64,000 bases of DNA from MWCO01 sp964488865 (GTDB taxonomy: Bacteria; Myxococcota_A; Polyangia; Polyangiales; Polyangiaceae): positions 1-64,000 of the forward strand of contig CAZAWR010000011.1 of NCBI GenBank assembly GCA_964488865.1. The letters run 5' to 3'. This document shows positions 33,381 to 41,516 of this stretch, piece by piece. Position 1 is the first letter of the stretch, and each line of letters starts with the position of its first letter. Below the pieces are notes generated by a model. The model was not told the DNA's origin. It saw only the letters and a list, made by a program, of their open reading frames with translations, and searched no databases. The position numbers and the translations under genes were made by a program.

Positions 33381-34319
33381 ATGACCGACCGCGATGTCGC
33401 AGAGAATCCGTCATCGAAGGTGGAGCCAACGGCGTCCACCCGCCCGCCAAGCTGCCGGTTCGCCATCACGTGTGAGGGTCACGAAGTACCTCTTCCCAAG
33501 GGCAAGCTCATCCTCGGTCGAGGCTCCCGCTGTCACATCGTCGTCGACGACTTGCTCGCTTCGCGTGAGCACGCACGGCTGACGGTGACGGAGGAATGTG
33601 TCTTCGTCGAGGACCTTGGGAGCACGAACGGTGTGTACGTGAACGAGCGTCGCATCCAGGCTTCGACGCCGCTGGCCCCAGGAGACCGTCTGGTGGTGGG
33701 GACGCAGGAGCTCGAGTTGGTCGACAAGGCAGATCCCCCGGTCGCCTTGCGTGCGTTGGACTTCACGGACTTGGCGACGGTGTTGCCCAAGACCACGTCA
33801 CCGCGGACGGCGGCACAGCAACGCTTGCTGGACATGGACGAACCGGGGATGGAGAGCCCACCACCTCCGCGGGTCGAAGCGCAGATGGCCACGGAGAAGG
33901 CGGACGTGGTCAGCACGCTGGGGAGGCTCGCGGACCGCATGCTGTCGATGGGACGCTTCGACGCGGCAGAGCGTGTGCTGCAGACGCAGCTTCACGAGGT
34001 GTTGCACGGGGCGCGCTGCGGCCGAACGGTGGCGCCCGACGTGTTCGAGACAGCGGTCGAATATGCTCTGCGGCTTGCGGAGGTGACGCACAAGGCCACG
34101 TGGGTCGACTACGTGGTGGAGATGCACATGGTCGGCACGCGGATCATGGCGGGACCGGTGATCGCGCGCATGACGGCGCTGATGCCCGTCGTGAAGGACC
34201 GCATGAATCGGGAGGTGTTCTTCTTTTACCAGGAGTCCTTGCGGGCGCGTCGAGGCACGCTCTCGCTCGCGGACCAGGTCTCCTGCGACAGGATCTTGAA
34301 GCTGAACGCGAATTCTTGA
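33381..34319 (+). CDS. FHA-domain protein
   Basis: 312 residues from the ATG at 33381. An FHA domain fills about 25-110: LILGRGSRCHIVVDD, SREHARL and LGSTNGVYVN contain the Gly-Arg, Ser, His and Asn residues that bind phosphothreonine. The rest is helical with no recognised domain (LADRMLSMGRFDAAERVL may be TPR-like). It is 11 bases upstream of a Ser/Thr kinase on the same strand, so it probably reads the phosphorylation made by that kinase. Confidence 0.85.
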   Translation: MTDRDVAENPSSKVEPTASTRPPSCRFAITCEGHEVPLPKGKLILGRGSRCHIVVDDLLASREHARLTVTEECVFVEDLGSTNGVYVNERRIQASTPLAPGDRLVVGTQELELVDKADPPVALRALDFTDLATVLPKTTSPRTAAQQRLLDMDEPGMESPPPPRVEAQMATEKADVVSTLGRLADRMLSMGRFDAAERVLQTQLHEVLHGARCGRTVAPDVFETAVEYALRLAEVTHKATWVDYVVEMHMVGTRIMAGPVIARMTALMPVVKDRMNREVFFFYQESLRARRGTLSLADQVSCDRILKLNANS

Positions 34320-34330
34320 GGAGCTGCGCC

Positions 34331-35923
34331 GTGACCGGCAAGACCGCAACCCACACGTTCGACACCCAGCGACGCCTGGTAGGGCTGCGTTTGGGGCGCT
34401 ACGTGATGGGGCCGCGGCTCGGGGCGGGCGGGACGGCCTCGGTGTACCTGGCGCGCGAAGCTCTCGATGACGGCCAGGGGAAGATCGTCGGGCTCAAGGT
34501 CATTCACGACCACCTGCTCGAGGAAGCGGACTTCGTCCGCATGTTCATCGACGAGGCCAACCTGGCGCAGAGGATGTCGCACCCGAACGTGGTGCGCGTG
34601 TTCGAGTTCGGCAAGGAAGGGGAGTCGCTGTTTCTGGCGATGGAGTACCTGCACGGTCAGCCCTTGTCGCGCTTGTTCGAGCGCTTGGCGGAGCAGAATC
34701 AGCGGCTGCCTTTCGACCTCGTGATGTGGGTCGGCGCGCGAGCGGCGGACGGGTTGCACCACGCGCATCAGCTCAAGGGTGACGACGGCCAACCGCTGGT
34801 GGTCATTCATCGGGACGTGAGCCCGCAGAACGTGTTCGTGACGTACGACGGGCAGGTGAAGCTCATTGATTTTGGGATCGCGAAGGCCGAGGGGCGTTTG
34901 GCGAAGACGACGCTGGGCCGAATCAAGGGCAAGTTCTCGTACATGGCGCCTGAGCAGGTGCTCGGTAGCGACTTCGACCAGCGAGCGGACCTCTTCGCGC
35001 TCGGCGCTACGCTCTACGAGCTCACAGTGGGTGTGCGCCTCTTTGCCGGGGACGACCAAACCGACACGCTGCAGAAGCTGCTGTTCGAGAAGATCCCTGA
35101 CCCTGCGGAGCGCGCGCCGGACGTCCCCTCGGAGCTTTCGGCGATCATCCGTAAGGCGCTCGCACCCGAGCCGGATGGCCGGTACAGCACGGCCGCGGAG
35201 ATCAGCCGGGACCTCGACGCCCTGCTCGCCACGCGCGGTGTCCCGAACGGGCAGCCCGCCCTCGCCCGGTTGATGACCACGTTGTTCGCCACCGAGCAGC
35301 GGGACCGCGTCAAGACGATCGAGCAGTTGCGAGGCTTCCGCCTTCCGGGTGAGCCCGACCCGCGCAACTCGTCCGTGAGACTCGCCGCGGACATGCGCAC
35401 GCCCGATGACCTGTCCGCTGTCCGCCCTGCGGAAGTGCCCGCCAAGCGTCGCCTCCCCTGGGTTGCCATCGCAGGGGCCGGCGCGCTGGCCACCGCCGCG
35501 ATCATCCTCGGCGTCTCCCTCGCCTCCGGACCTCGAACCGACGACCCTGTCGTCGTTCCACCCGTTCCCCCGTCCAGCGCGGTGACCTTCGACATCCAGG
35601 TCCAGCCCCCGGTGAAGGCCACGATCAAGGTGGACGGCAACCTCGTGGGAGACCCCCCCAGGGTCGTCGTGGACCGGAACGGAAAGCACGTGATGGTCGT
35701 GGTCGAAGCGCAAGGCTACGAGACCGCCAGGGTCGACGCCGTCGCGGATCGGGATCAGCTCGTGGTGGTGCCGCTCGTGCGTGTCGCGCCGCCGGCCGTG
35801 TCCAGTGCGGTCGCCGAGGGGAGCGCACGTAAGCCAGCGTCGAAGAGCCCGGGAGGCAAGCCCAGTGGCACGGCCCCGAAGCCTACCTCCACCGGTTCGC
35901 TCGTCACCGAGTACCCGTTCTAG
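34331..35923 (+). CDS. Membrane Ser/Thr protein kinase with PEGA-like sensor
   Basis: 530 residues, GTG start. Kinase domain about 23-300: G-loop GAGGTAS 31-37, Lys56 in LKVIHD, HRDVSPQN from residue 160, DFG 180-182 and YMAPEQ. A helix at about 375-397 spans the membrane, leaving a PEGA-like domain (about 415-480) outside, then a Ser/Pro/Lys-rich tail. All catalytic residues are intact. Open frame continues far upstream but there it is antiparallel to the FHA gene reading. Forms a signalling pair with the FHA protein. Confidence 0.92.
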   Translation: MTGKTATHTFDTQRRLVGLRLGRYVMGPRLGAGGTASVYLAREALDDGQGKIVGLKVIHDHLLEEADFVRMFIDEANLAQRMSHPNVVRVFEFGKEGESLFLAMEYLHGQPLSRLFERLAEQNQRLPFDLVMWVGARAADGLHHAHQLKGDDGQPLVVIHRDVSPQNVFVTYDGQVKLIDFGIAKAEGRLAKTTLGRIKGKFSYMAPEQVLGSDFDQRADLFALGATLYELTVGVRLFAGDDQTDTLQKLLFEKIPDPAERAPDVPSELSAIIRKALAPEPDGRYSTAAEISRDLDALLATRGVPNGQPALARLMTTLFATEQRDRVKTIEQLRGFRLPGEPDPRNSSVRLAADMRTPDDLSAVRPAEVPAKRRLPWVAIAGAGALATAAIILGVSLASGPRTDDPVVVPPVPPSSAVTFDIQVQPPVKATIKVDGNLVGDPPRVVVDRNGKHVMVVVEAQGYETARVDAVADRDQLVVVPLVRVAPPAVSSAVAEGSARKPASKSPGGKPSGTAPKPTSTGSLVTEYPF

Positions 35924-35925
35924 CG

Positions 35926-35944
35926 CCCACCAGAGGACGGTGGG
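35926..35944 (+). terminator. Hairpin after the kinase gene
   Basis: CCCACC, a 7-base loop and GGTGGG form a 6-bp stem 2 bases after the kinase stop codon. No T-tract follows, so it is only a possible terminator. Confidence 0.3.
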
Positions 35945-35978
35945 GTGCCACACTTTGATCTGAGGGTGTTTGGCATAT

Positions 35979-35997
35979 GGCACGGCAAGGCCGTGCC
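35979..35997. repeat. Perfect 8-bp hairpin with adjoining CCCAAGG repeats
   Basis: GGCACGGC-AAG-GCCGTGCC, followed by short direct repeats of the form GCCCAAGGCC up to about 36025. The same GGCCGTGCCCAAG string recurs at 40689-40702. Low-complexity intergenic sequence, possibly a repeat family. Confidence 0.45.
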
Positions 35998-36119
35998 CAA
36001 GGCCGTACCCAAGGTGCCCAAGGCCCTCGTGAAGTCGGTCCGACGGCTCGAACGCCTTGGGGGTAACTTTCCGCATTCGATCTGGCCCGGACGTGAACGA
36101 TTCGCTAGGCTTTCTTCGC

Positions 36120-37121
36120 ATGACGGTGTCCACGCTTCGCGTGCAGACAACGAGATGGCTCGCTCGGGCGTGTTCCGTCGCCGTCATCGCCTTGAGCGTG
36201 GGTCCCGCAGAGGCCGACCCCCTCGAAGAGGACTTCGACCCGCTCGCCCCCGACCCCTGCACGGACACCCCGGACGAGTGCGGGCGCATGGCCTTCGAGG
36301 CCGGCGTGCAGGCGTTCCAAGCGGAAGACTTCCCCACCGCCCTGAAACGATTTCGCGATGCCTACCGCTACAAACCCCACCCTGCCGTCGCCTTGAACCT
36401 CGCGCTCGCAGAGTCTAGAAATGGAATGCTCATCGAGGCCCTCGCACGTTTCGACGAGGTCATCGGCCACGCAGAGGCCTCGGATCGGCTCAAGCAGACG
36501 GCCCGCCAGGAGCGGGAGGTCGTGGAAGGCAACGTCGCCGTTCTGGTCCTCGAGGTCGAGGCAACGGGCTCTCTCAGAGCGACCGTCGATGGCAAGCCGA
36601 TGACCGGGTCGCCCCTCACGGCGAAGCTCAATCCGGGTTTGCACCGGATCGTCGTCAAGGAAGGGGACCGCACGTTGTTGGAGCGAACGGTGACGATGGC
36701 GCTGCGGGAACGGCTGCGCATCGCGGTGCAGCGTGCCAGCGAAGTGAAGGTGGTGACTCCGCCTGTGGTCCCGCCGCCCCCGCCGCCTCGTCAAGGTGTC
36801 GAGCCGGCCTGGTTCTACACGAGCGCCGGCCTCACCGTGGCCCTCGGCGCCCTCACCCTCTGGAGCGGTCTCGACACCCGAAGCGCCTACGACAGCTACG
36901 AGCGTGACCTGCCAGGCCTGCCCCAGGACGAAATCAATCAGCGCGTGGACGACGGCAACGCCAAGGAGTTGCGCACGAACGTTCTGATCGGAACGACCGC
37001 CCTGGCGGTGGCCGGAACGGCCGTGCTGGGAGTGTGGTTCGTCGACTGGGGTGGTTCACCGAGCGAGGGGGGTCGGGTCGGCCTCACACCCTCCGGGCTC
37101 CACGTTCGAGGAACCTTCTGA
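36120..37121 (+). CDS. Secreted TPR/PEGA-type protein
   Basis: 333 residues from the ATG at 36120; CTAG lies 11 bases upstream. Signal peptide to about 32. A TPR-like motif (FEAGVQAFQAEDFPTALKRF) spans about 55-130, then a short PEGA-like domain (ATVDGKPMTGSPL, LNPGLHRIVVKEGD), a Pro-rich hinge and two membrane helices (about 240-258 and 290-312). This TPR-PEGA-helix pattern is common in myxobacterial genomes; function unknown. Its last 66 bases overlap the end of a gene on the other strand. Confidence 0.75.
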   Translation: MTVSTLRVQTTRWLARACSVAVIALSVGPAEADPLEEDFDPLAPDPCTDTPDECGRMAFEAGVQAFQAEDFPTALKRFRDAYRYKPHPAVALNLALAESRNGMLIEALARFDEVIGHAEASDRLKQTARQEREVVEGNVAVLVLEVEATGSLRATVDGKPMTGSPLTAKLNPGLHRIVVKEGDRTLLERTVTMALRERLRIAVQRASEVKVVTPPVVPPPPPPRQGVEPAWFYTSAGLTVALGALTLWSGLDTRSAYDSYERDLPGLPQDEINQRVDDGNAKELRTNVLIGTTALAVAGTAVLGVWFVDWGGSPSEGGRVGLTPSGLHVRGTF

Positions 37122-37349
37122 ACCGGCGTCGTGGTTGCGTCGAGCCTTCGCGCGTCCGAGGAGCCCTGCCCCGATCAGCGCGGGACTCGCGATGAGGCAC
37201 AGGGGACAGACCGACCCCAGGATCGCGTAGCTCGCCACGGCGAAGGCGCCGATCCCGAGGCCCCACTTCACCTTGCCGTTCGCCTCGGACACCGCGTCCG
37301 CAGCATCCTCGCAGCCATGGGACGGCATCTCTCGCTGGGTGTTGTTCAT
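37056..37349 (-). CDS. Small membrane protein with CxxC
   Basis: 97 residues from the ATG at 37349. Two hydrophobic stretches (about 32-48 and 51-68) flank SVCPLCLIASP, a CxxC at the membrane face, and the ends are charged. The pattern resembles small MerC/MerT-like or vitamin-K-reductase-like fragments but is not enough to assign a role. It overlaps the TPR/PEGA gene tail to tail by 66 bases. A much longer open frame exists upstream, but that part is antisense to the next lipoprotein gene. Confidence 0.5.
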   Translation of the reverse strand: MNNTQREMPSHGCEDAADAVSEANGKVKWGLGIGAFAVASYAILGSVCPLCLIASPALIGAGLLGRAKARRNHDAGSEGSSNVEPGGCEADPTPLAR

Positions 37350-37393
37350 CGTGAGCGGGCCATGGGGCCGGGTCCGCCTCGCGCCAAGCCCCG

Positions 37394-38002
37394 TCACAGC
37401 GCGCGATAGGGCTTGCTCACCATCACCCAGTGCCCGTTGACGAAGACCAGGCCGTCGTACGCCATCCCGTGCTTGTCGCCGGGCAGCACGAACTTGAACC
37501 GGTAGAACGTCAGACCCGGCTTCAGCTTGTCCGCGATCTTCTTGTACCCACCGGGGAACTGGCTCGCGTCCCCCGAACCGTCGCGCAGTTGCTCCGTGGT
37601 GGCCTTCCACAGCTGCAGCTCCGTCTGACCCTCTCTCGCCTCGACGACGTACTCTTCCTTGCCCCACTGCTCTTCGTACTTGGCTTTCACGTCGGTCAGG
37701 ACGTCCGCCGTGAAGATGGCTTCGTAGTCCTCGTGAGTGGGCCGGAGGGATCGGGTCATCGCGGCGCGGTCGGCCCCTGCCTTGAGGAAGCCTTCGAGCA
37801 ACGCCTTCGCTCCCTCTTCGGTGCCGGGGAAGTCGAGACGGGTTACGGGGCCCGCAGGGCGAGCGGACGATCCTGCCCCGGCCGAAACGGTCGCAACAGG
37901 GACTTCCGCCGTCGACCCGGACGAGCCGGGGTCGCTCTTCTTGTCGCAGCCGACGAGGCTCGTTCCGAGCACGATGATCGAAAGCACGACGGGGGTACGC
38001 AT
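37394..38002 (-). CDS. Putative lipoprotein, unknown function
   Basis: 202 residues. Lipobox LVGC with Cys about 19, a Ser/Gly/Ala/Pro linker to about 52, then a compact alpha/beta domain (GTEEGAKALLEGFLKAG at its start, LTFYRFKFVLPGDKHG and YDGLVFVNGHWVMVSKP at its end). The fold looks like a NTF2/SnoaL-type or similar small domain, but I do not recognise it. No partner is indicated by the neighbours. Confidence 0.7.
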   Translation of the reverse strand: MRTPVVLSIIVLGTSLVGCDKKSDPGSSGSTAEVPVATVSAGAGSSARPAGPVTRLDFPGTEEGAKALLEGFLKAGADRAAMTRSLRPTHEDYEAIFTADVLTDVKAKYEEQWGKEEYVVEAREGQTELQLWKATTEQLRDGSGDASQFPGGYKKIADKLKPGLTFYRFKFVLPGDKHGMAYDGLVFVNGHWVMVSKPYRAL

Positions 38003-38234
38003 GGAGGGGACTCCTGGGTGGTTCGGAGCTCGAACGTTGGCATGCGGGCCGGACGCGGGTCAACCCGGTCGACAGGTGAGGGGTCCTGTCGGGCGCGAGC
38101 CTGTGGCGGGAAGGACCCACAACGCCGCCGCGGATCGTGTCGTCGAGAACGCATGGGGCGCCCCGCGATCATGAGAAATGCCTTGATTTGCTGCGATCTC
38201 GAACCGGGCACGGCCCTTGCTCAAGGGGCAAGCG

Positions 38235-38259
38235 CCCGCAGCACGCTGTCGTGCGCGGG
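38235..38259 (+). promoter_or_regulatory. Strong hairpin upstream of small lipoprotein gene
   Basis: CCCGC-A-GCACG, loop CTGT, CGTGC-GCGGG: ten base pairs with one bulged A. It ends 33 bases before the ATG at 38293. It may be a 5' leader structure or a terminator shielding the gene from upstream readthrough. Confidence 0.4.
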
Positions 38260-38292
38260 ACGACAACAGCTGATTCCGCAAGGAGTACGAAG

Positions 38293-38604
38293 ATGAGAAT
38301 CAATAGCTTGATGGTGATGTTCGGCGTGCTTGCGCTGGGAGCGGTGGCCTGTGGTAGCGACGACGAGGACGAGGACACGGGGGGCTCGAGCAGCGCGGCG
38401 CTCGGGGAGAGCTGTGAGGCCTACTACGGCAAGGGCGGCTGCTGCCTCGAGGTAGCCGGAGACCAGCAGGCGTCGAAGGACGTGTGCGGGCAGGGTTTGG
38501 AAGCCATCAACTCCGGGTTGGCCCAGGGTGCAAAGCCCGCCGACTACGAGCCTTCGTGCAAGGCGGGTTTGGACGCTGCGAAGTCTGCCAGCTACTGTCA
38601 GTAA
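38293..38604 (+). CDS. Small Cys-containing lipoprotein
   Basis: 103 residues; AAGGAG precedes the ATG at 38293. Signal peptide with lipobox AVAC (Cys about 20), an acidic spacer, then a Cys-rich domain with six Cys (SCEAYYGKGGCCLEV, DVCGQGL, SCKAGL, YCQ at the end), probably held by disulfides. Similar small Cys-rich lipoproteins occur in myxobacteria without known function. Clear codon bias supports a real gene. Confidence 0.7.
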   Translation: MRINSLMVMFGVLALGAVACGSDDEDEDTGGSSSAALGESCEAYYGKGGCCLEVAGDQQASKDVCGQGLEAINSGLAQGAKPADYEPSCKAGLDAAKSASYCQ

Positions 38605-38643
38605 CCCATCTCCGAACGCGACCTCGAGCCAGACCGGTTGGAC

Positions 38644-39186
38644 TCAGGTCGCCGCCACGGCTGCCCAGATAGGGGCCGCTGTCTTCTCGGACAGCGCCCC
38701 TCGGGCCGCTGCTTTCACCCGGCCGCGCGGGTCCAGAACGTACACAAAAGGCGAGTCGCTTCCCGTGGCCACGCCGAGCTGTTCGGCAAGCGCGCCGTGC
38801 GCGTCGACGAAGGTGTCTTTCCAGTAGGCTCGAGGCACCTTCCCCCGGGCCTTGTCACGCACCAGGAAAGCGGGCACCACCACGGACAGGTCGAGGGCCA
38901 GAAAGACCACCCGTCGCAGTTGCCGATCACCGTATCTGGCCTGTGCCGCGCGGACCCACGCGGTCATGCGATCGGCAGCAGCGGGGCTCGTCACCACCAC
39001 CACGAAGGTCTCTCGCCCACGGAGATCGGTCTGTGTCCGCTCGCTTCCCTCGAGGTTCTCGGCGCGAAACGGCGGGAACTCAGCCCCCTTGCGCGGAGCA
39101 CCTCGCGGCGTCGTGGCCGCGAGGGCGACGGGCGCAGCCGCCACGCCCATCAAGAATGCGCGTCGGTGGATGCCGGTGAGGGACAT
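38644..39186 (-). CDS. Tat-exported thioredoxin-fold protein without CxxC
   Basis: 180 residues. The N-terminus has a twin-arginine signal (HRRAFLMGVAAAP). The rest has thioredoxin/peroxiredoxin-like features (FPPFRAENLEGS, FVVVVTSPAA, PFVYVLDPRGRV) but no Cys pair at the active-site position, so it is not a classical thiol oxidoreductase. It may be a binding protein or a degenerate family member. It lies 49 bases upstream of the sigma-54 activator stop, same strand order reversed, so probably separate. Confidence 0.65.
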   Translation of the reverse strand: MSLTGIHRRAFLMGVAAAPVALAATTPRGAPRKGAEFPPFRAENLEGSERTQTDLRGRETFVVVVTSPAAADRMTAWVRAAQARYGDRQLRRVVFLALDLSVVVPAFLVRDKARGKVPRAYWKDTFVDAHGALAEQLGVATGSDSPFVYVLDPRGRVKAAARGALSEKTAAPIWAAVAAT

Positions 39187-39235
39187 GGGACCTTCGATGC
39201 CGCGCAGGGCGGTCGGGTCTCTGGGGCGCGCAGCG

Positions 39236-40579
39236 CTACTCTTCCGGGTCAGGACGGTCAGCCCGGGGCTGCATCCCTGCCTTCTCGAGAAGACGGTAGA
39301 GGTGCCTGCGCTCGATGCCCGCGATGCGAGCCGCCTTGGAGATGTTGCCTTCCGTCAGGCGCATCAGGTCGTGAAGGTACTCGGACTCGAAGCGTGCGAG
39401 GATCTCGGCCTTGGCTTCGTGAAAGGGGCGGTCGGCGCGGACCAGCCACGGCTCTTGCCCCGCGCCCGCGGGACCCAGAACGATGGGCATGTTCTTGAAC
39501 TCCGTTCCCGGCAAGCTAAGGGCCACCGCACGAGCCACCACGTTGCGCAGCTCCCGGACGTTGCCCGGCCAGCCATACGTCGTCAGACGATCCATGTTCG
39601 GACACCGGTCCACGTGGTCCGACGCCCCCTGCCGCAAGAGGAACGAGCGAACCAGGTCCGGGATGTCATCCATGCGTCGTCGCAGGGGCGGCAGCTGGAC
39701 CTCCACGACGGCGAGGCGATAGTAGAGGTCACCGCGGAAGGTGCCTCGCGCGACTTCTTCGCGCAGATCTCGGTGGGTCGCCGCGACGAAGCGCACGTCG
39801 AACCGTTGCATCCGAGTCGAGCCGAGCCTGGCGGCCTCGCCGCGCTCGAGCATGCGAAGGATCTTCGGTTGCAATCGCAGCGGCAGATCCCCGATCTCGT
39901 CGAGGAACAAGGTTCCCCCGTGCGCGAGCTCCAAGGCCCCCGCGCGATCCACGTGCGCCCCCGTGTACGCGCCCCGCACGTGACCGAACAGGTCGCTCTC
40001 GATCAGCGTCTCGCTTGCCGCCCCGCAGTCGAACGTGATGAAGGGCCCTTTGCGTCGTGGGCTGCTGTCATGAATCCCGAGCGCCCCCAACTCCTTGCCC
40101 GTCCCGCTCTCGCCCATCAGCAAGATCGGCACGTCGCTCTGGCTCGCCCGCTCGAGCAGCGCGTACACCTGCCGCATCGCCAGGCTGCCCCCCACCATGT
40201 CCCCGAACCGAACCTCGGTGCTCGGAGGGATGCGGACCTGGTTCTCTTGCGGCAGCAGCTGAAGAAACGTGTGCCCCACCCGCAGCACCGACCCCGCTGT
40301 GACCGTCGCCTTCTTCAACGCGGTCCCGTCCAGCAGTGTCCCATTGCTCGACCCCAAGTCCGTCACCTCGAACCCGTGCATCTCCGGTCGAATCGCGCAA
40401 TGCCGCCCCGACACCGATTGGTCCGACAGCACCAAGTCCGCCGGTGCGGCCGCCCCCACCACCATCCCCGCGGGCGGAACCTCCACCTCCATGCCCGCGT
40501 CGGGTCCGTGAAGGACTCGCAGCCGGCACCGAGGCACGCTCGACACCGGATCCACCCGATTGGTCACTCGATCCATCAT
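39236..40579 (-). CDS. Sigma-54-dependent activator with FHA domain
   Basis: 447 residues. An FHA domain at about 17-110 (VSGRHCAI, LGSSNGTLLDG; the early GR Arg is replaced) precedes an AAA+ domain with Walker A GESGTGKE 156-163, the sigma-54 loop GAYTGA 203-208, Walker B FLDEIG about 225-230 and the WPGNVRELRN segment. A Fis-type HTH (about 415-440, NISKAARIAGIERRHLYRLL) ends it. FHA sigma-54 activators take phosphothreonine input from Ser/Thr kinases in myxobacteria. The loop has Tyr where GAFTGA is usual. Confidence 0.93.
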   Translation of the reverse strand: MMDRVTNRVDPVSSVPRCRLRVLHGPDAGMEVEVPPAGMVVGAAAPADLVLSDQSVSGRHCAIRPEMHGFEVTDLGSSNGTLLDGTALKKATVTAGSVLRVGHTFLQLLPQENQVRIPPSTEVRFGDMVGGSLAMRQVYALLERASQSDVPILLMGESGTGKELGALGIHDSSPRRKGPFITFDCGAASETLIESDLFGHVRGAYTGAHVDRAGALELAHGGTLFLDEIGDLPLRLQPKILRMLERGEAARLGSTRMQRFDVRFVAATHRDLREEVARGTFRGDLYYRLAVVEVQLPPLRRRMDDIPDLVRSFLLRQGASDHVDRCPNMDRLTTYGWPGNVRELRNVVARAVALSLPGTEFKNMPIVLGPAGAGQEPWLVRADRPFHEAKAEILARFESEYLHDLMRLTEGNISKAARIAGIERRHLYRLLEKAGMQPRADRPDPEE

Positions 40580-40631
40580 GACCGCACCGTCCCGCTTGGG
40601 ATTGGCACCATGACGTCAGGGTATCCTCGAC

Positions 40632-40738
40632 GCGTGATGGGATCAAAGCACACCGAAGCCGGTCTCGAAGCGTGATGGGATCCAGGAACGGCCGTGCCCA
40701 AGGGCCAACTACGCCGAGTCCAAGGGCCAACCACGCCG
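40632..40738. repeat. Two sets of short direct repeats
   Basis: GCGTGATGGGATC occurs at 40632-40644 and 40670-40682. AAGGGCCAACTACGCCG at 40700-40716 recurs with one change at 40722-40738. They fill the region between the sigma-54 activator start and the end of the next lipoprotein gene, and overlap whatever promoter the activator has. Confidence 0.6.
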
Positions 40739-40742
40739 TGCT

Positions 40743-41201
40743 TCAGCGCGCTCGCAGCGTCTTGCACCCGGAGGCTACCTCGATCTCTCGGGTGGAGGCC
40801 TCGATCTTGGCGTTCGCAACGCCGTTCTGCCCGTCGTCGACGATCCACAACTGGTCCCCGGGCTTGAAGGTCTGGTTGGTTCGCGAGTTGCTGCTTAAGC
40901 TGCTGTAGCGTCCGCTGCCGAACTTGGGCTTGTCGCCGAAGAAGACCTTGACGGTGTCGGAGCAGGCGTTGACGAGGGTGACGGAGACGGTCGCGGGGGC
41001 AGTTGCGGTCTCGGCCTCGGGGGTGACGGCTGGCGTGGCCGGGGACGCAGACGGGGTGGTGGGCGCTCCCGTGGCCGCGACGCCGGGCTGGGACATCATG
41101 GATGACGCGCTGCCGGCGTAGGTGCCGAGCATGGAGCAAGCGCTCGAGACGAGGCCGAGGGTGATGACGGTGAAGAGCGTGGAGTAAGCAGGGTGACGCA
41201 T
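40743..41201 (-). CDS. Putative lipoprotein
   Basis: 152 residues from the ATG at 41201. Lipobox VSSAC (Cys about 22), a Thr/Pro/Ala linker to about 70, then a small beta-rich domain (VSVTLVNACSDTVKVFFGDKPKFGSG, broken here for length: VTLVNACSDTVKVFFGD). This last part recalls thaumatin-like or Asp-hemolysin-type beta folds but no family can be named. Transcribed away from the LysM genes; the 315-base gap between them is a divergent control region. Confidence 0.65.
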   Translation of the reverse strand: MRHPAYSTLFTVITLGLVSSACSMLGTYAGSASSMMSQPGVAATGAPTTPSASPATPAVTPEAETATAPATVSVTLVNACSDTVKVFFGDKPKFGSGRYSSLSSNSRTNQTFKPGDQLWIVDDGQNGVANAKIEASTREIEVASGCKTLRAR

Positions 41202-41516
41202 GGGATGAACCTCTTGTGGGAAACGGACCGCGTATTCGGGTCCGGTCGGTGGTTGCGCCGGGTGGTAGAGCAAGGGCTGTGCCGTGGCGGATCCCCGCAG
41301 AAAACGTGGTTGGGGGGTCGAGACTGGGTCCTGCACGGCTCACGTTGGGGGCGAGGATCGTGTCAGGCATGACGCAGGTCTCGGCGTGAGGGCGAGCGGG
41401 TCAGGCCACGCCAATCGGCTTGATGTCTCGGCAATTCCGGAACTTCGGCCAACCCAGGTCGATTTTCCCCGGAAGATTCACTGAATCTGAGTCCCTGTGC
41501 TACGTCGAACCGCACG
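41202..41516. other. Divergent control region
   Basis: 315 bases between a minus-strand lipoprotein and the plus-strand LysM genes. No ORF of interest. The one notable element is the AT-rich palindrome at 41474-41488. Confidence 0.6.
41474..41488. promoter_or_regulatory. 15-bp perfect palindrome, possible operator
   Basis: AGATTCA-C-TGAATCT. A perfect, AT-rich palindrome is rare in this GC-rich DNA. It lies 28 bases before the ATG of the first LysM gene, where a repressor or activator dimer could act. The regulator is unknown. Confidence 0.4.

Noticed and set aside
33596..34330. Upstream open extension of the kinase frame
   Set aside because: It runs through the FHA gene in another frame and has a Gly/Arg/Ala-rich shadow composition.
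35979..35990. TGGCACG string as a sigma-54 promoter -24 box
   Set aside because: No matching -12 TTGC element at the required spacing; it is part of a hairpin.
37350..38120. Long minus-strand frame leading into the small CxxC membrane protein
   Set aside because: It overlaps a clear lipoprotein gene on the same strand in another frame; only the part from 37349 looks real.
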